From Sodiomyces alkalinus F11 (lineage: Eukaryota > Ascomycota > Sordariomycetes > Glomerellales > Plectosphaerellaceae): 64,000 nt of DNA. The notes under the pieces were generated by a model. The model was not told the origin of the DNA. It saw only the letters and a list, made by a program, of their open reading frames with translations, and did not search any database. Position numbers and translations under genes: made by a program. Position 1 is the first letter of the stretch. Each line of letters begins with the position of its first letter. Below, one piece after another: positions 37,901 through 48,478 of this stretch. The stretch covers positions 3,384,155 through 3,448,154 of the forward strand of contig NW_021167080.1 in NCBI RefSeq assembly GCF_003711515.1, written 5' to 3'.

Positions 37901-40900
37901 CTTCGAAGGCGTAGGCCTTCTACTTTATAGGCGTTTAAATCGGTGGGATTTTCGTATTAAGGCCGCTTTTCGTATAGTTATAGGCCTTAAAGATTCCACG
38001 GCCTTCGGCGTGGGCTAGAAAGGCCTCCTAGTGGTCGTTTTTCGCTGTGTTAACCGCCCGGTAGTAGGCGTTTTGAGCTTCTTTCCAGAAGGCTTCTAAA
38101 GGCGCCTGGGTGGCCGAGGCCCCCTTTTTTACCTTTCGAAAGGCCCTAAAAGCTCTATTAGCTATTTTTCGCAGGGCTTTTAGCTCTTTAGTCCATCACG
38201 GCTTCGAACGCCCTACTACCCGGAGCTTAGGCACTAAAGCCTTAAGAGCTAGGGTAATAGTATCCGAAAGGTAGCGGCCTAAAGAATCCTAGTCCGAGGC
38301 GTTAATAGCCTGTTGGATATCCTAGTCGAGGCTAGGTTCTAGGCTTTTTAGGGTGCTAGAAAATAGGTCCTAATCTGCTAGCTTATAGTTATAAGCCGGC
38401 GAGAGGGACCTATTTATAGGATCTTTAGAGTCTAAGATAGTATCCGAAAGGAGGATAGCGCGGTGTAAAGAGGTAGTGTTTTCGATATATTCCTATTTAT
38501 CAAAGTGGAGATAATCGAAGCCGGGCGTGTAAAAGGCTAGGTCTATAACCGACTCTTAACGAAGATTAGACCTAAAAAAGGTCCCCCCGTTTAGGTTAAC
38601 CTCTTTAGAATCCACTTAATAGGTAGCTCCTAGGCTATCTAACTAGTCTACTAGAGCCTGGGCCCTAATAAAAGCCTGGTTAGTAGCAGCTCCGTTCCAC
38701 TGCTAGTGGTTTCTATTAAAGTCCCCTATAATAAAGGCAGACTTAGGGACCTATAGGCCCTATAGCACTCGATCCTCGGTCTAGGGCCGGCTTCTAGGGC
38801 CTGAAAAGGAGGGGAAAGAAGAAGAAGAAGAAGAAGTGGAAGAGGTAGAAGGGGTAGGGCTAGGGGGCCGCCCTTAGCCTGTCGTTTTAGGGTTCTGTTC
38901 TATCTGATTATAGACGTGTAGAATATAAAAGGTCTATAGATAATAAACCTCTACAATCTGCGCGTTTATATCGTCTAGAAGGTCTTCGCGGTGTGAAAAA
39001 TCGATACTAGAGCCCTTTTTTATATAAGTAAGGACCCTGGGCTTAATAGGGAAGAACTGGGTTTTTTAGGATATAGGCGTAACGGTATAGAAAGCAGGGT
39101 GCTTTCGGATAAGCCACCCCTCTAGTATCGAGACGCAGGCTAGTTCCTGAATAAGGACTATATCAGCCGAAGCCTCTAAGGCCTATTCTAGGATAGCCTT
39201 TTACGCCGGGGCCTGTTTATCGATGTTATGTTGAATAAACCGGATATCTTTCGAACTATAAGGCCCTTTATTCATAGAATAGAATTAGGGTTTTATAGCT
39301 CGAAAGACCTCGTAGTCCCTGCTAAAGGGGGGGTGATCTCCCTCGTACTTATAGCACTTATAGGTCTTATGCTCGTAGTCTCTGTATTCTTCACACACGT
39401 TATAGTAGTGGTATTCCTCTTTATAGCCTTTAACGGCATAGATAGGGCAGCAAACTAGGCCTTTATAGGTCTCTCGGGTATACCCGAATTTCCAGCAGTT
39501 AGAGCACTGGGTTCTAGGGGTTGTAGGCCTATATTTATAGACCTTTAGCCGCTGGCCGGCTATATAAAGCCCCTGTTTTAGGCAGTACTTCAATTCTTTA
39601 GTACAGGGCATAGAAATAACCACTATGCCGTAAAACGCGTTTGGAGCCCCTAGCCACCGAGGCTTTCCTACTACCCTAATAGGATTGACGGTGCCGATTT
39701 TAGTAGCTAGGTCCTGTAGGCCTAGGCCCTATTATAGGCTTTGGTTTAGGGCCTTTTACGGCGGTACGGACGGATCGGGTAGGAGGGTATCGCTACCCCT
39801 AGCCCTAAAGGCTCTAGAAGGCACCTATTTAATAATAAGCCTAAATCAGTCGCCTATAGGCTAGGGGGGCTAGAGGAGGAGGTTTAGCTCTTTAAACTAC
39901 TGATTCTGCGAGTCTAGGAGCTATTAAACGCTGTATTTCGGCCCCGGGGTTAAAATAAGGTTCCCGTTAGTCGACCGGCTAATAGCCGTAACTACAGGGA
40001 ATTTTAGGGCCTTATTAAGATTATTTCGAAGCGCGATTGGGTCGAAGTTATCCCTAGGAATTGCTGCCCCTGCCGTAGGTTATAGGATAACCTTAGGGAC
40101 CTTTTTAGGGTCTATAGGGAGGGGTGCTAGGGGGGTCTGGGCCTGGGTTATAGGTGCCTAAGGTGCTATAGGGCCTTTTTTCCCCTTTATAGCCTCGCTA
40201 TAAAGGGGTTTAGGCTATTCTGTAAGTATACGAACTGCCTAGGCTAGTTCATCGACCTTCTGTTCGAGTATGGGAGGCTAGGAGGCTTCTGGAGCTCCGT
40301 CGATAGCAGATTTAAGCCCTACGGATAGGGCTTTAATCTGGGGAGCAGGGTTAAGGGTATAGGCCTGTTAAAGCAGCTAAAGAGCCTGTTAGAGTAGTTC
40401 CTTAGCCTATGCCTTACTAGCCGAACTAGTCGACTTCTGGGGCTTAGCCGAGGTTTCTCTAGGGGCTTTAGCTGTTTCGGGCACCTTTTTAACCTATTTA
40501 GAGCCTAAAAGGCTCGGTTGTTTAGCAGGGGGGGCCTTAGAAGCAGGGGGGCCCCTAGAGGGCGTTTTGAAAGCGCCTTCGGCTTCCGAGTCCGAGGGGG
40601 ATTCGATTCGGGTCCTAGAAAACCGTCTAGGGGTAGGTGTGGAAGGGCTAAGGTGCCTTTTCGAATTCAGAGGCGTAGTAAGGGTTAAATCCTCTATATT
40701 TTCAGAGGTATTACCTATATCTACGTCCCTAAGGCCCTCTATAGTTATAGGGGCTTTAGGGGGGGCGTTAGGGGCGTTAGGGGCGTTATTATGGCTAGCT
40801 TTATGGCTAGTGGGTTATTAGTTATAGCGTTGTGGTTGGGTGGAGGTCGGGGGTGCGGCTCTGCGCGGCTGCTTTGTTAGCGTCGGCGCACGGGCTATAT

Positions 40901-41111
40901 CAGACTTTTCCCCCGCACGCGGGGGAGCAGGCCCTTTTCCAGGCATTTTCGCACTTATAATACGCTTAAATTAGCGCCTGCGCGGAATAGGGCTATAGAT
41001 AGGCGTATAGAGCTTAAAAGGAGCTATCGATTAATATAGGTTTCGAGTGGTTTAGAACGTTTGCGCGTAAAACGTAGGTCCCCCCACGTGAGTTATAAGA
41101 AGGATAACATG
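34911..41111 (-). mobile_element. LINE D: full-length Tad1-like non-LTR retrotransposon, least mutated copy
   Basis: About 6.2 kb, headed by a poly(T) run of about 22 bases at 34911 (complement of the 3' poly(A)) and flanked by tagtatcggg at 34901-34910 and 41112-41121. From the right on the minus strand: 5' leader, ORF1 (about 40800-39280), endonuclease (about 39200-38350), RT (about 38200-36300, with LSYIDDFQLS near 37000) and RNase H (about 36000-35350). More CpA and TpG survive than in copies A and B, and a 112-residue piece of ORF1 is still open, so it is the youngest copy or the least exposed to RIP. Remaining stops still break ORF2. Confidence 0.93.
39285..39623 (-). pseudogene. LINE D ORF1 zinc-knuckle remnant
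   Basis: A 112-residue open segment of the LINE gag-like protein. The N-terminal part (KELKYCLKQGLYIAGQRLKV) precedes a run of zinc knuckles: CSNCWKFGYTRETY, where the CX2CX4HX4C pattern would place His and Cys at the two Tyr positions; then a middle Cys-containing segment; then CYKYEGDHPPFSRDYE. His-to-Tyr and Cys-to-Tyr are the changes RIP makes at CAY and TGY codons. ORF1 proteins of this family bind nucleic acid. This one is truncated and has lost ligands. Confidence 0.85.
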
Positions 41112-41121
41112 TAGTATCGGG

Positions 41122-42600
41122 TATATATTAGGAATAGTAACCTTATTTAGAGTATAGAGATTAACCACTATTCGGCCCTTACGCTTCCCGTTTATAGTTC
41201 GCTATATAATAAATACTAAGGCCCCGAAAGGCGTAGGCTAAGTCGGCTATTCTATTTGTCCTTACTTATAGAGTTTATTAAGGGTCTTATCTAAAACTCG
41301 CTAGTCATTACGGCTAAAGGGGTATAGCTTTTAGCTAATCTTTTAGTTATACTATCTGTCGTCTAAAGGGACTTTTATATACTCCTCCGGAGGTATATCG
41401 ATAATGCCTTAGTTGGTCTAGACCCTCGGATACTTCTCGACTAGCTTACTAAACCGGCGTATAAACCGGTCGTTATAGCGGTAGATCGTTACTCACTCTT
41501 TAGTAATCTCCGTACGGGCGGTTAGGCTTTTAGCGATACCTAGCTTACTTTTAGGAGTAATATACCCACGGGAAACGTCCCCTTTAGTCTTACTAAGTAG
41601 TTCTTCCTTTATACGCTTAATCAGGATATCTTACGCGTCGTCGCGGTCGGTATACTAATAACTGTCTACCTAGAATAGCTCTATATAACCTAGCTTAGTG
41701 CCTCTAGCGATAACTAATAGCCGGTTATCGGCGTTAAAGATAAGCACTATAGACTAGTTATTAGGGATATAGTTCGGAGAGCCCTTTATATCCGGGAAAA
41801 ACTCTATAGAATTAAGGTTAACGTTAGGCTTATTAATTAGCACGAACCTATATATTCGTAGCGGGATAAATAAACGTTTAGCGGCCTTAAGTTTCCGCTA
41901 GATTAGAGAACGTTTAGCGAATACCCTTACTAGAACCGTTAGGCCCTAGCAGGCGCTAATACGAATAGCTTCCTACGTATTAAGAATATCTAGCCTATTA
42001 GGATAGTTAAACTCCTATCCTAGGAGAAGACTAGCGTTAAGCTTAGGGACGATCCAGGCCCCAATATATAGGCGGCTAATCTTCTTCTTATCACCTACTA
42101 TATCTTAAACCAGTATAGTAAAGGTAGCCTATCCTAGGGTCTTTATTAATCCTACACCTTATAACCCGGCGCGCTTAGTAGAATCGATATATTTATTAGG
42201 AAATCGAACTAAGGAGCTATTAGCTTACTATATAGCGGGAGGCTCCTAAGTCGATATAAATATCGAATAGCGCGCCTATAGGAGAACTATAGGCTTAGAC
42301 CCGGGCGTATATATACATATAGGGAGTATTAGAAGGATCCCTAACTTCCTAGATAGCACTATTAATTAACGGCGAGTCCTATCCGCTCTACTCCTTTAGT
42401 CGGTACGGCTAGGAGTAAGTCTTTTCGTGTCGGATAATCTCTAGATTTAACCTTATAGGTTAGTAGTATTTACTATACTCCCGATATACCTAGTAAAGAT
42501 TAGCGTACTTAGGTATAAATCCGGGTCCGTTAACGACCTAATATAGTCAATCACTCTATTTACTACCCACGCTATTCTCGTTCTTAGAGTCTATAAAACC
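41122..42600 (-). pseudogene. gypsy3 protease and RT N-terminal region
   Basis: Minus-strand reading gives an aspartic-protease motif (DLGASRYI near 42230), then NADNRLLVIARGTKLGYI near 41720, as in fungal gypsy polyproteins between PR and RT, and DKTLNKL and FGALVFI of the RT fingers near 41240. It continues into the RT palm at 34900 on the other side of LINE D. Frequent stops. The 67-residue open frame on the plus strand at 42607-42810 lies opposite gag and is a shadow. Confidence 0.72.
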
Positions 42601-42649
42601 CTCGGAGTGCCCCTTAGTATAATAACACTTAGGTTCTATATTAGCTTTA

Positions 42650-44880
42650 TCTCCGGACACGGGCTTAGCGGCGGCTTTTTCGGCGGAGGCGTTAACCTAG
42701 TCTTTAAGGCGGTCGCGGCCACGGTCTTTATATCGACGATTAGACTATTTATTAGCGTTATTAGTCAGGAGCCGCTAACTCTTATCGTTAGTATAACGAT
42801 TAGCGTTTAGCGTAGGAAACGCGCGATTCTCGCTTTAGCAACGGAGCTAGCTAAGGCTAGGGGAATAGCGGTTAGGCTACGGTATTCGGCGGCGCTTAGG
42901 CGTTAAGCGCTTATCGTAATACCGCGGCGCGGGTTACTAAACCATTACGACTAGGGGCGGAGCGCTATATATTCCGCGGTCCGGTTTAGGAAGGCTTTAT
43001 CGGCTGCTATAGTGCTTCTAGACTCCTTAGGTATAGTTCCGGTACTATCCTAGTATTAGGTTCGCTAGAGAATTTAAGAAGTCGGCTAACTTTACTTTAG
43101 GGCCTAGTCGGACCACGGTCGCGGTTAGGTTAGCATTAAGCTTATCCGAAATAATAGATAGGAGCTTTCCCTAGGGTTTATCGGTAGCCTTTATAAGTTA
43201 GGCGATACCGTCCACGAATATACGGATATTATAGCGGTTTACGACGTCTTCTAGGGTATACTTTTCCCTATATAATCGGTACTCGGCTTCTTCGCGCGGG
43301 AGCCGGAATCGGCTCTCTAAACTATCCTTCTAGTTTTTTAGGGTAACGTTCTTATTATACTATTCACGGAGTCTAGGGTCTATAATTATTAGCCACTTAG
43401 AGGCTTTACCTAATAGGTAGTAGGAGATACCGCGGGTAAGGGCTTTATTATACCCGGGGCTTATCCCGGTATACTACTCTATAATGTCCGTAAAGCAGAA
43501 TATATTAAGGAAGACTAGCTTAATACCTTCCGTGCGGATATCCTAGGTAACGGTAAAGTATTCCGGTAGGTTAAAGTATCCGAGGTTATCCACTTTAAAG
43601 CGGACCTAGGGTTCTTACGACTACGATCCGCGCTAGAGTTCGCCGATAATAGCTAATAAGTCCGACTAGCGTATATACGTTTAGTCTCCGCCTGTAAAGG
43701 GCGGCTAAGTAGGCGTTAAAGGAGGAGGAGGAGGAGGCGTTTTATCCGGCGGACTAATACTTTAGCGGATATTTTAGCGGCTAGGCTTAGGGGCGCTGGA
43801 TACTATACTCTCGGGGTTAACCGGGTAGTCGGCTAAAAAGGCCTAGTTAGGGGCGTTAGATGTTTAGCGTTCTATAGCGTTTAAATAGCGAATAATAGTC
43901 TTAGTAGGAGATACATAGGACACGGGCGATTAGTATAAAGGGGATTTACTTAGGGAGTATATTAGTTCCTCCTCCTTAATTATAGGCTCCTTATCCGTGG
44001 TCTTTATAGTAGGACGGATACGGAGTAAGGCAGGCTTCGTTATAGTGAATAACGGTTCCCCTAGCTCTCCCGTAATCTTAAGGCGATACCGACTACCTAG
44101 CTCTTATATCCTAAGCCCTATTATAATAAGCTAGGCAGAGCTAGGCAGAGTGGAGCTAATACTAACGGAGCTAGCACTAATAAGGCTAGTATTAGTAAGG
44201 CTAGTACTAATAAGGCTCTCTCCGATATAGTCGATTAGGTTAGCCTCGGAATCTAGCTCGCCCGTATAGGGAGCAGGACTAATGGTAAATAGTCGCATAG
44301 GTTATTTCCCCTTAATATCGCGGGGTTCTCCTGTACCCGCTAGGATCTCCCTATAAGCAGGTTCTCTATTAAGCTATTTTTCGAAGGCGTCCACGAAGTT
44401 ATCCGGTCTTCAGATCTATTTCTTTAGGTAGGATATATCGGATATAGACTCCGATCGCGAGATTCTTCCTCTTAAGGTTAGGCCGCTCGCGCCGGCTATC
44501 CCTAACGCGTACACGGACCTCCTAGCTATATTAAGCAGAGCTATATCTTCGGGCGTAAGGAGATTAGCGATAAGGTCCGGGAAATTATCTAAGAACTTAA
44601 TAAGATTTTCGCGCTTTTAGCGCTTCGCGGATAAGGATAGTCGTTAAGGAGGTTTACGTCGGTTATAATAGCGGAGCTTTAGGTTCTATAGAGGACTTTT
44701 CGTTTAGTAGAGTTAGTATAGTCGCCGAACCTATATACGAATAGCCGGCCGTGGTTCTTATATACTCTACGCCTTAGTCTAGTAAAGGAGAGGCGTCTTT
44801 ACTCGGCGTGCCGATAGTCGTATAGTTTTATCGGTATACTACATATCTATATAGTCGTAGGATATATAGCTCGCGTTAAG
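42650..44880 (-). pseudogene. gypsy3 gag-like region
   Basis: A long minus-strand degenerate frame between the 5' LTR and the protease. It includes KLVFLNIFCF near 43480, LLGKASKWLIIIDPRLREQYN near 43370 (the gag pattern of a short helix with Lys/Trp before a charged run) and ESRFRLPREEAEYRLYREKY near 43290. Polar, Pro/Ser-rich stretches precede it (about 44300-43700). I assign it to gag by position and composition. No zinc knuckle is clear. Confidence 0.6.
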
Positions 44881-44928
44881 CGGCGGTACGTAAACCTCGC
44901 TCGAAAGCTTAGTTACTACTATTTAATA

Positions 44929-45285
44929 TACCCTATCCAGGTATATCTCTGGCTAGCCAGTATTATAGGACCTAGGGCTTCTAGGGTTCTTAATAGCGAC
45001 CTTTAGGTATAGAAAATAGGGTATAATAAAGATATCTTCCTCTAAACTAAGGGGGAACCGCGCTAACGATATATCCTTCGGCCGGTTCGGCCTAACTATA
45101 ATCCTTACTACCGATCCTACGCTATATATACGGATAGTTTAGGCGCTATTCGTTCTCTATCTATACGAATAGTGCTAGAGCTATACGTTCCCTATCTAAG
45201 CGAATAGTTCCCGCGCTATCCGTTCTATAGTAGGGCGGATAGTGCTAGCGCTATTCCTACGGAGGCTAGGGAATAGGGCGTATTA
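44929..45285 (-). repeat. 5' LTR of gypsy3
   Basis: The partner of 30779-31135. It starts taccctatccagg (TG changed to TA) and ends gggcgtatta. Helitron sequence resumes immediately after it. Confidence 0.85.
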
Positions 45286-46660
45286 TTATAGCTATAGTTA
45301 AGTCTCGCCGCGGTTAATTCTTCTTATAGGGACCTGGCGGCACGGGTAAGACCTTTATATACCGTGGTCTTTACGCCTATTTCCGGTCTCGCGGGCAGAT
45401 TATCCTCTATATAGCCTCCTTTAGTATCGCGGCCGTTCTTCTCGAGGGTGGCTATACGGCTTATTTGCGGTTTAAGATCCCTTTATAGGTTAATAACTCC
45501 TCGATATATAGCGTGCTAAAGAATTTGGACCTTATAACGCTTTTACGGGAGACTACTCTTATTATTTAGGATAAGGTCCCTATATAGTATAAGTTCTGTT
45601 TTAAGGCCGTTAATTATATGTTACGGGATATACTAAGCTACGATAATCTATTTAGCGGTATTCCGGTTATTTTCGGAGGCGATTTTACCTAGATCCTGCC
45701 CGTTATTCGGAATAGTAGTCGGGCGTAGATTATATATACCTGCTTCTAGTAGTCTTCTATCTAGCCGTAACTCTATATCCTTAGTCTAACGGAGAATATA
45801 CAAGTTACCTCTATCGATTCTAATAATCGGGCGTTTATTTAGTGGTTATAGGATCTCTCCTATAATACTACTCTTCACGGGTCTATTAACCTTTTCCCTA
45901 CTATCACGACTCTTTACAATATCGTCTATCTTTACGGGCGTATTTACCCGACTAATTTACTAGATTAGGCGCTATCGGACTATATAATCTTTATTAACCG
46001 TATTATTCTAACGACTCGTAATACTATTATCACGGAGATTAATAGCTAGATACTTAGGCGCCTACCTAGCTAATCGTGTGTTTACCGGGCTAAAAATTCG
46101 GTCGCTAATCGGGCAGAGGATACTAACAGCCCTACGCCGGATCTAGCCCCGGAGTTTTTAATATAGTTATAATTCGCTTCTATCCCGCTAGCACGTCTTA
46201 AGCTAAAGGTCAGCGCCCCCGTTATACTTATACGGAACCTAAGCCCGCGGGAGGGTTTATATATCGGTATACGTATAGTTATTTTACGGATAGCGCGGAA
46301 TACGCTAGAGGTAAAGGTCCTATCAGATTATATGCCAGCGAGGTTACGTTTATCCCCCGTATCTGCTTAGATTCTAATAAGGAAGACTACCTGTATATTA
46401 TCCGCCGCCGTTAATTCCCGCTACGGCTTTATTTCGCGATAACGATTAAGAAGTTATAGGGCTAATCGTTTAGTATAGTCGGCGTGGATTTCCAGCAGTA
46501 CGCCTTTACTTACGGTTAGTTTTACGTTACGATATCGAGGGTTACGGACGTTAGGAATCTGTTTATTTTATTACAGGCCGATAACGGTCAGGGCGGTAGG
46601 CAGGCTTAGCCGCAGGTTAGCCGGTGTATATCTAATATCGTATACCTAAAGGTCTTAATA
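45286..46660 (+). pseudogene. Helitron Pif1-type helicase domain, RIP-broken
   Basis: In one frame with the Rep piece ending at 30778. Walker A GPGGTGKT is at 45330-45353, followed by FIYRGLYAYFRSRGQIILYI, a YTAYLRFKIPL motif near 45455, a Walker B-like region IIQDKVPIQYK near 45565 (the acidic pair is altered) and FGGDFTQILPVI near 45672. Later Pif1 motifs follow (LTENIQVTSIDSNNRAFI near 45790; the last conserved block ends near 46650). In Helitrons this helicase unwinds DNA during rolling-circle transposition. Walker A is intact but there are RIP stops downstream. Confidence 0.88.
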
Positions 46661-48414
46661 GATTCTTTTTAACGGTTACTTTTACGGGCGTAGTGGTCTA
46701 TAATAGTAACTTACTAATCGAAAACGCGGTCGGGATTCTGTATTATATAGCCTATACTAAGGGCAGACGAAGTAACGAAGCAAACTACCTATTCCCGCCG
46801 CACCGTAAATATAAAAATAAAATAACTATAAATCCTTTACAAAATAACGAAGTAAAAAAAAAAAAAGAATTACCACCGCGCCGTAAATATAAAAGCAATA
46901 ACCGTTAACGCTTTATAAGATAACAAAGCCGGAAAGAAAAACCCGTTTTAATCCTCCGCCAGGAGGCTATTCTCTAGGGCAGCGATTATATTCTTATAGT
47001 ATTAGATTAACTGCTTCTTTTACGCTATCGTTATACCGGCAGGGAGTATTATAGCTAGCACCTTAACGTTACCGAAGGTTATTACGGGAGGGGCGACGGG
47101 GGTAGCGGGGGTAACGGGGGCGATAGGGGCGGGCTAGTCGGGCGTGGCAGGTATAGCGGTAGCCGTATTTATTTCCGAAGAACCGACGGTGGTTATAATA
47201 GTTAGGGGGGGAGGGGGGGGCTAGTCGCGGGAGCGGGAGTAGTCTTTACCTTCTTAGAAGGCGTTACGGTTCCTATAGTATTATAGATTAATTAATTAGT
47301 ATAGGTCGGTATTCGTTACGGTTATTATTAGCTTACCTGCGGTCTTATTTACACGCTTCTTCCCCTTAAAAGAAGTGGGAGTAGCGGTGGCGGTGGCGGT
47401 GGTATTATTATCGGCCGGGGGGGGGGAGCGGTGCGAATATTTACGGCCTTCCGAATTAAAATAGTAGTTATTATAGCTGCCGCTAGCGACTCCCGAGAAC
47501 GTGTAATAACGGGCGAAGGGGCTATCTTTCTTACTATAGTGCTTATAGTCTATCTAGAGGTCGCTAACGATTATTATTATAATGGCCTTTTAATTAGCCG
47601 GGCGACTAAGGTTAAGGTCTTTATCCTCCCGTAATAAGAGGTCCCGTTTAGCCTATATTAATAATATCGGTTAGTATATAATAAGATAGCAGGTAAGTCA
47701 GTAACCTACCCGAATAACGCGTATAGTGTTAAGGGCCCCGGTAGCTTTATAGCCGCTATTATATATAAGGTCCAGAACCTTACTACGGTTAATCGTGCGG
47801 CCGTCCTTTATAGGTATTATTTACTAAACGCGCGTGCTAGAGGAGGAGGCTAGCGTATTACGTACGGGCGGGCGGGTAGGCGTCGGGCGGGCGAGGTAGC
47901 GGGCGGGCGAGGCGGCGGCGGAGGCGGTGGCGGGCGAGGTAGGGCGGGAGGCGGTGGTCGAGTGATCGGGCGACGGGGACCGGGATTCCTGCGAATTAAT
48001 AAGGGAGTCGGATAGGGCGGGCGGTATACTATAAATTACGGTTAGTATTATCGCTTTCTATAGGCTTATGGCGTGTATTTATGCCTGTAACTTATATAAC
48101 GGCGAGGCTCTAACTGCTTAAAATAGAAGGGAGGGAGTAATATTTAAATAGATAGAAAAAAACTATTACTTAGCGGCGCTATAAGGTATAACGAGGGTTA
48201 ATTAATTAAGGGCTTTATTTCCGTAAAAAGTGTAGTTTAATAGTTGAAAATAGAAAGCTGCTTTATCTGAATAATAAGAAAGCTAATAAAAACCGTCGTT
48301 ATAGTATAGAAAACAGTAAATAGTAGTAAAATAAAAGAAGGCGGGCGTTTTACGGTTATTTTCGGTTATTTTCGGGTATTTAGTTATTATAGAGCAGGTT
48401 ATATAATAAGCCCT
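46661..48414. other. Helitron 3' region, no assigned product
   Basis: Between the helicase and the terminal hairpins. It contains a 71-codon open frame (46693-46908, Lys/Asn-rich, no known motif) that overlaps a pair of imperfect direct repeats sharing ccgtaaatataaaa (near 46803 and 46880). An A-run at about 46855-46866 is followed by a G-rich tract (47080-47225), a GGT/GGC run (47382-47402) and a strongly G-rich stretch (47868-47960). On the minus strand 47640-46930 reads as a degenerate Pro/Thr/Ala-rich frame. It may be accessory Helitron sequence or captured DNA; I cannot tell which. Confidence 0.4.
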
Positions 48415-48478
48415 CCCCCCCCCTTTAGGGGGGGGGCGAGCTTAGCGGTGTTGCCCGTAGGGCAACCTGCTAAGCTCG
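48415..48478 (+). repeat. Two adjacent hairpins at the Helitron 3' terminus
   Basis: The first is nine C, loop ttta, nine G (48415-48436). The second is a 42-nt palindrome with outer arms cgagcttagc and gctaagctcg (48437-48446 and 48469-48478) and inner arms gttgccc and gggcaac. Helitrons normally carry one short hairpin about 10 nt before the 3' end as a terminator of rolling-circle transfer; here the second hairpin runs to the last base. Confidence 0.75.

Larger units (their letters stand above)
30779..45285 (-). mobile_element. Ty3/gypsy retrotransposon inserted in the Helitron, itself interrupted (gypsy3)
   Basis: It is bounded by direct LTRs of about 357 bp (30779-31135 and 44929-45285). 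Helitron coding reads into it with FNQGQATVFS and resumes after it with AIVKSRRG then GPGGTGKT. On the minus strand from the right: gag-like region (about 44850-42650), aspartic protease (DLGASRYI near 42230), a region like gypsy pre-RT (GTKLGYIELF near 41690; LYPFSRNDQRVLDKTLNKL near 41300) and RT (41280-41122, continued 34900-34450, with AAFINDIVIASD near 34665). LINE D splits the RT at 34911-41111. The expected RNase H and integrase are not recognised to the left. The target duplication is not clear (taata against ttata). Confidence 0.82.
26519..48478 (+). mobile_element. Helitron (RepHel type), about 22 kb including nested insertions
   Basis: Inserted in LINE A between A (26518) and T (48479), the A/T target typical of Helitrons. 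The left end is TC (tctaagaatac) and no target duplication is needed, as expected. Coding order on the plus strand is Helitron-like N-terminal domain and Rep (27780-30778), then Pif1-type helicase (45286-46660). The right end carries two adjacent hairpins (48415-48436 and 48437-48478), the second ending exactly at the terminus. The terminal bases are ctcg rather than the canonical CTRR. Without gypsy3 and the solo LTR it would be about 7.1 kb. Stops throughout indicate RIP inactivation. Confidence 0.85.

Noticed and set aside
42607..42810. Plus-strand 67-residue hydrophobic frame
   Set aside because: It lies opposite the gypsy3 gag-like region and has no recognisable feature.
45330..45353. 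Host PIF1 helicase gene
   Set aside because: The Walker A motif continues in frame from the Helitron Rep region across the gypsy3 insertion, so it is the transposon's helicase.
47431..47634. 67-residue open frame in the Helitron tail
   Set aside because: No motif, and it is antisense to a longer Pro/Thr/Ala-rich degenerate frame; not supported as a gene.
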